From Oscheius sp. JU75 (lineage: Eukaryota; Nematoda; Chromadorea; Rhabditida; Rhabditidae): DNA of 64,000 nucleotides. Each line of letters starts with the position of its first letter. Within the stretch, counting starts at the first letter, position 1. The translations under genes were made by a program, and so were the position numbers. Of this stretch, positions 60,034 to 64,000 are shown piece after piece. Under the pieces are notes generated by a model, which was not told the DNA's origin, did no database searches, and worked only from the letters and a program-made list of their open reading frames with translations. The stretch spans positions 3,844,001 through 3,908,000 of the forward strand of contig JASJZC010000005.1 in NCBI GenBank assembly GCA_037178855.1, written 5' to 3'.

Positions 60034-61365
60034 ATGCTCCTAGCTCGGGTGAGCAGCCTGCAAGCACAATGGCGTGCTCTCCAGCCTTTCCGCGGACTTG
60101 CCTCCCATGGACATGGCCATTCCGATGTCAAAATTGAGCGCAAGCCTGATCTTTACAGGTATTTTTCTTCACATAACATCACCAATTTTGTATTTAGACC
60201 TGGCTCTGACTCGTATGCATACGATAATCCTTGGCCGAAATTGAACAGTGGACGTTTGGACTGGCTCTTCGGCGATGGATGGAGAAGACCTTTGGCAAAG
60301 GATCAAGGGGCGAAAATGGTGAACCAGTTTGTTGTGTTTTTACTGTCCTATGTTTAGAGACGCGAATGGATCTGGTTTTCTCAAGTTGCTCACGATGAAC
60401 ACAAAGATTGGCTAAAATTCCATCAGGTACGCCGTTGTTGGATGTTTTCAAGAGTATATTCAGGTTGCTTTCTTGTTTTTCACAGTTCTCACGACTTGGT
60501 TCACCTGCTGGATTATGTTCGCTAGGCCGGATTGGTCAGTTATCGTGTTTATCCTTCGAAGCTTCTTTTTTCAGGCCAATGGGTCGTGAATGGGCTCTCC
60601 GCGAAGCTCATCTGGAAATTGCTCGTAGAGAAAAGGCAGGACTTCCTCTGATCAGCGCTGATCTGATTCCCCGGTAAGATTTCTTTTTAAACTTAGCGTT
60701 TATTGGTAAAAATAATCTACTTCTCCGTGATGGGTACGATAATACTTCGCGTAGGAACTTCTCTTGATTTCACGCGCTTCCAAGCATTCAGCGCACTAGC
60801 CTCTTCGTCGCTCCACTGTTTACCAACCAAGCAGTACAAAATCAGCAGCTGGTCCTTTTCCTCCGATTCTTGTACCTTATGCAGCATAACCTACAAACTT
60901 GTTTTATCCTCAGCGATGAATACCCCTACGTTTGTCTCATTCCCGGGAAAAAGAATGTCAGCGCAGTCAGCGATGTGAATCCGTTTGTTTGAGGTGCATT
61001 TGACTTTGAACAGAACAGCAGTATCTCCGTGGTTGCGCAAAATTAGCTCGGTTTTCCAAGTTCTGCCGTGAACCTTGAATTCTTATTTGGATAGCTTTTA
61101 GACAAAACTGACCTCCATTGGAACAGGTGACACTTTGAAGCTGTTGAATCCTTTGGAAATTATTGGAAATTCACAGTCATTGTCCACCATCTTGCAGCTA
61201 GTGTCAAATTGAACGTTATGCTCGAGTCTATTTCATTGTAATTGCCTTTTCAAACTTTTTCAAGAAAAGCTAACAGTTCTAAGTAATCATATTGTTTTCA
61301 GCGAACGAGCTACCGCTAGTCTTCCGGCCGACGAAGAACTACGTGACTTTGAAGTCCTCATTTGA
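60034..61365 (+). CDS. NDUFB11 (ESSS) subunit of mitochondrial complex I
   Basis: Accessory membrane-arm subunit of NADH:ubiquinone oxidoreductase. The start at 60034 (MLLARVSSLQAQWRALQPFR) begins with a mitochondrial presequence. SDSYAYDNPWPKLNSGRLDW, EWIWFSQVAHDEHKDWLKFH and one transmembrane helix (VLFFTVLTTWFTCWIMFARP) follow. Then comes the family C-terminal block DWPMGREWALREAHLEIARR, EKAGLPLISADLIPR and, in the last exon, ERATASLPADEELRDFEVLI with the stop at 61365. This matches the NDUFB11 pattern of Glu-Trp, Arg-Arg-Glu-Ala and Gly-Leu-Pro. Introns are about 40-50 nt except the last (60674-61301), which is 628 nt and contains a complete MSP-domain gene on the minus strand. Confidence 0.85.
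60717..61190 (-). CDS. Small MSP-domain protein nested in the NDUFB11 intron
   Basis: Short major-sperm-protein-fold protein encoded opposite to NDUFB11, entirely inside its last intron. The start at 61190 gives MVDNDCEFPIISKGF, FKVSPVPME, then after an intron of about 43 nt HGRTWKTELILRNHGDTAVL, FKVKCTSNKRIHIADCADIL and FPGNETN. A second intron of 39 nt removes an in-frame stop and leads to VMLHKVQESEEKDQLLILYC, WSDEEASALNAWKRVKSREV and PTRSIIVPITEK, stop at 60717. The blocks Trp-x-x-x-L-x-L-x-N, F-K-V-K-C-T and F-P-G-N are the MSP-domain core. About 130 residues, close to the size of single-domain MSPs. It may be sperm-specific or one of the many nematode MSP-like regulators; the role is inferred. 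A polyadenylation-like AATAAA lies just beyond the stop. Confidence 0.8.
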
Positions 61366-61455
61366 GCAGCCATTGGGTATTTGTCTAGCAGTAAGATAGG
61401 ACTCCATTCACATACAGAATATTATTCGGTTGTAATGAAATTTCGTGTTTCCTCT

Positions 61456-62224
61456 TCATTTCCATGGTTTTTTAACTGCTTTCGGAGCCTGTTCAGCTGA
61501 TCTAAATCTTCTCGAATCTGCACTCTTCAATCTGCTGGCCGAGGTGCTACGCCAAAGGCGACCACCTCTTTTTGCGATTCTGAACTTTATATGTTTACAT
61601 AAATTAGGTAACTCACCTCTTCTTCTCCAGATCTGCTTTCAACGACACAAGATCAAAGGAACTTTGTTCGGGAGCTAACAAACCTTGTGGAAAGCACTCT
61701 TTGAAGTAATTTACGTCTGAATGGGGACGTTTTTAAGATGGGCTTGCTTACTTCCTGTCAGAAGAATCGCCTTATAGCCTCTTTGAGACAAGGCAGCCGT
61801 CGTTCTATCCGCTCCTTGACCGTAAATAACCAATGTCGTGCCCTGAGTTCTGCTTGTTATCAGCAGTTTTGTTTCGAAGTGAATTCTGCTGAGCCGTTGA
61901 ACGTCGTAGTGTTCAGCTAGACAGTACAAATCTACGCGAGATAAATAAATGTACGTGCCTGTGATTATCCTGTCCTTGAAAAAGCCTTCTAATGAATTCG
62001 TATCTACGAGCTGGAACTCTCCAATGCTGATGTCTTTGTGACATTCCCGGTCCACTATAAATTGCACCTAGAAAAATTCGAACACTACAAGGCCAGTTAC
62101 AGATCTTGCCAGCTTGTAAATATCGATGGCTGGATACGTCTCGCCGGGAAGGATCATGGAAGACTGAGAGGGTTGCCATGGATACGAGCCTTTGGTGGCA
62201 GTAACAAATTTTGCACCCAAACAT
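61456..62224 (-). CDS. CEP41-like rhodanese-domain protein
   Basis: Resembles centrosomal protein 41, which has a rhodanese domain and supports tubulin glutamylation in cilia. The clear part is LVDTNSLEGFFKDRIITG, RTQGTTLVIYGQGADRTTAA, LSQRGYKAILLTG and, after a 35-nt intron, NYFKECFPQGLLAPEQSS. The final exon is basic and Ser/Arg-rich (RSTSASRLKSADSRRFRSAE) and ends KKPWK at 61456, like the Lys-Pro-Trp-Lys end of human CEP41. I place the start tentatively at 62224; the first exons and the join to VQFIVDRECHKD near 62060 are unresolved. The rhodanese loop has no Cys (YGQGADRT), so it is probably not a sulfurtransferase. Shorter than vertebrate CEP41. It follows the RRM gene by 58 bp. Confidence 0.62.
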
Positions 62225-62282
62225 AATGAATCCAATATGCCAACGTTTATACGTAAAAATTAAAAAAAGCATCAGAGACCAT

Positions 62283-63763
62283 TTAGGAGAGAGATTGTTG
62301 CATCCAGCCAGAGGAACTGGCGTTTCCATAGTTGGAGTATGTTGAACCGACTGCAGGCGCATCAATCGAAGGAGAGTCTGAAAGAAGAGTTGTCATCTAA
62401 TTTGTAGTGTCACGTACTGGTAACATTTCCAGGCGACTGATAAGGTCCAGAAAGCGTTGTTCCAACTTGTCCTTGTAGCTGCTGCAGGAACTGCGCAGAA
62501 GTCATGGCATTTGGATTGCTTTGTTGAGCGTAGGGAGCATTCGGAGTGGTGTTGCTGGCAGCTTGATAAGGAGCCTGAAGGCCGAATGTTAAAAACACGC
62601 ATACAAGTGGATTCATACACTCAAGCTGGTATTATACGGGGCTGCTGGAGCATTGCTAGGTGGAGTATAAGCATCGACCGAATAGGAGATGGGTGCTGAC
62701 GAAAGCCTGGAATTAATAATTGGAGCTGGAAGAACTTGGATAGGGATCCACCGAGCGGGTGGCGACGTTTAAAGCTGCTAAAGAAAGAGATGACGAAGAG
62801 TAATTCGAGGAAGAAATCGGGAAAATCAAAAAGTTTTTGAAGATATCTTTAAAGAACATTGAGCGATTTTGAGATATGTTGGTTAGGAAAGGACAAACAA
62901 GACAGAAGGATTTCTGTGCAGAGGAATTTGGAAAGGAAGATGAAAGTTTAAAAGTAAGTACAGCGACCTCCTTGAAAGTAAAATGAAAAAACTGTACTGA
63001 GTTCCGGTCATGCTTGGAGCAGTAGTCGGATAAACAAGATATGCAGTCCCAGGACCACGTTTTGCTTCAATTTCCTTAATCAGGCGATCCTTATAATAAA
63101 TGTAGCGCTGACGAGCCAGACGATACTCTTCGTATAGCTGTTGCAGGTCGCTAAATTGAAGGTAAATGTGGGTAAACAAAGTAGCTAAAAATATGACAAA
63201 ACATACGGCTCAGGCGGCTGAGGAATCTCGTCATCGTGCGACTTTTTTGCATCAGGACCTCCCATGGTACCCGTAGCGGCTCTTTTCAAGTTACCAGTTA
63301 GATCGAAAATCAAGGTTGGCTCTTTTCCTCTGAAATGCTATGAATACAGACCATATTAGCGGAAACTGACTTATTTTTCGGATCATCTGGGCAGTTAGGA
63401 GTTTTATGTTCCGCTGAAGTACACCGAAGGCAACATCCTTGTGGAACGGTGCTTTGAGATCGGAGTCTAGACGTTGATCTGAAATTATCCCGTCAATTAC
63501 GAGATTCAAAAGAAACTTACAGTTTGACCTGAATTGGTTTGCCGTCAATGTTATAGCCATCCATGCGCTGCATGACAATCAACTTATCCTCATCGGGAAT
63601 GGTCTAAAATGAGAATAAGAGAGGAATGAACGAAATAACTTACGATGAAGGCATAGTTTTTGACAACGTCCACATCGGTTATATTCGTGAACTGCCTGAA
63701 GACCTGCTTCAGTCTATTCGAATCGACTGATTCGGCCAAGTTTCCGACAAACAACTTCACCAT
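62283..63763 (-). CDS. RRM and CCHC zinc-knuckle RNA-binding protein (RBM4/Lark-like)
   Basis: RNA-binding protein with one RNA-recognition motif and a zinc knuckle. The start at 63763 (MVKLFVGNLAESVDSNRLKQ) directly follows a TATTTTCAG acceptor. RNP2 is LFVGNL; the domain continues VFRQFTNITDVDVVKNYAFI, DEDKLIVMQRMDGYNIDGKP and IQVKL. The zinc knuckle CLRCTSAEHKTPNC has Cys-x2-Cys-x4-His-x4-Cys spacing. A linker with GTMGGPDAKKSHDDEIPQPP and a Tyr/Arg-rich helix (LQQLYEEYRLARQRYIYYKD) precede a long Ala/Ser/Gln/Pro-rich tail (AQFLQQLQGQVGTTLSG; YGNASSSGWMQQSLS), stop at 62283. RBM4/Lark proteins usually have two RRMs and this one shows one. Exons between 62700 and 63000 are approximate. Likely nuclear; role in splicing or translation inferred. 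Confidence 0.75.
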
Positions 63764-64000
63764 TCTGAAAATAGATATTTACCAAAAATCTTTTTTTAGA
63801 AAGCAGTCAAAGATGCGACAGCATGAGGATGAACAGGCCTAGTAAAGAAGTATTGATTTCTCGTGTTCTACGGAGGTTATATTGGGGGCGACGCAGTCCT
63901 TTAAACCAGTAAGACGCTCCTTTTAACTGGAATACTGAGGAAATGAGAATATGAATGCTTGGGAAAGGAATTAAACTAGCTTTGATGTGCAGCTGATTTG
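63764..64000. promoter_or_regulatory. Upstream region of the RRM protein gene
   Basis: Begins with the minus-strand acceptor CTATTTTCAG (63765-63776) one base before the ATG. The rest, to the window end, has no supported gene. Confidence 0.45.

Noticed and set aside
60900-60935. In-frame stop in the nested MSP gene, suggesting a pseudogene
   Set aside because: A 39-nt GT-AG intron spans the stop and restores the MSP core, so a functional gene is more likely.

Overview
The window is nuclear DNA from a nematode, most likely a chromadorean. Genes are on both strands and are cut by very short GT-AG introns, mostly about 35-45 nt and some near 23-28 nt. TTTCAG-type acceptors sit directly in front of many start codons with no donor nearby, as expected for spliced-leader trans-splicing. 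Three genes belong to the nematode-specific SXP/RAL-2 (DUF148) family, one is a major-sperm-protein (MSP) domain gene, and one is an Ig/FnIII/DB-module receptor of a type known from nematodes. I see no bacterial, viral or intact transposon genes. Exon limits were read by eye. CDS coordinates run from the chosen start to the stop of the whole locus and include introns.

Layout. 1-3.4 kb (-): Mesh-like NIDO/AMOP/VWD protein, running off the left edge. 4.7-6.4 kb (-): SLC17-type transporter. 7.0-8.2 kb (-): small three-finger membrane protein. 8.8-12.55 kb (-): fatty-acid amide hydrolase followed closely by a CDK20/DYF-18-like kinase. 12.7-13.6 kb (+): orphan single-exon gene. 14.4-17.4 kb (-): two tandem p38 MAP kinases, a TQY type upstream of a TGY type. 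17.9-18.7 kb (-): two-pass membrane protein. 19.6-20.9 kb (+): Rieske iron-sulfur protein. 21.1-23.8 kb (-): a decayed glutaminyl cyclase, a frameshifted SXP gene and an intact SXP gene. 24.9-29.6 kb (+): Caspr/neurexin-IV-like adhesion receptor. 30.0-30.8 kb (+): third SXP gene with histidine-rich ends. 31.2-36.7 kb (-): Ig/FnIII/DB receptor. 36.7-39.8 kb: gene-poor. 39.8-42.3 kb (+): quiescin sulfhydryl oxidase. 43.2-43.8 kb (-): isochorismatase-like hydrolase. 44.3-49.7 kb (-): PDZ-GEF (RapGEF2/6). 50.7-53.3 kb (+): RACK1 then the ATAD1/Msp1 AAA ATPase. 53.3-59.8 kb (-): MOCS3/UBA4, a SID-1 family membrane protein and a second SLC17-type transporter. 60.0-61.4 kb (+): NDUFB11, whose 628-nt last intron contains an MSP-domain gene on the other strand. 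61.5-63.8 kb (-): RRM/zinc-knuckle protein then a CEP41-like rhodanese protein.

Several same-strand neighbours lie 60-330 bp apart and look like nematode operons: FAAH/CDK20, the p38 pair, rack-1/ATAD1, MOCS3/SID-1-like/SLC17, and RRM/CEP41-like. From memory, FAAH, the p38 genes, Rieske, MOCS3 and NDUFB11 all map to the F42G8-B0218 part of C. elegans chromosome IV, and rack-1/mspn-1 are neighbours in K04D7 on the same chromosome. The window is therefore probably a rearranged segment of the chromosome IV equivalent.

Points most worth following up: the SID-1-like gene and its possible operon, the MSP gene nested in an intron, the conserved p38 pair, the decayed glutaminyl cyclase/SXP block, and the orphan gene with a signal-anchor in another frame upstream.
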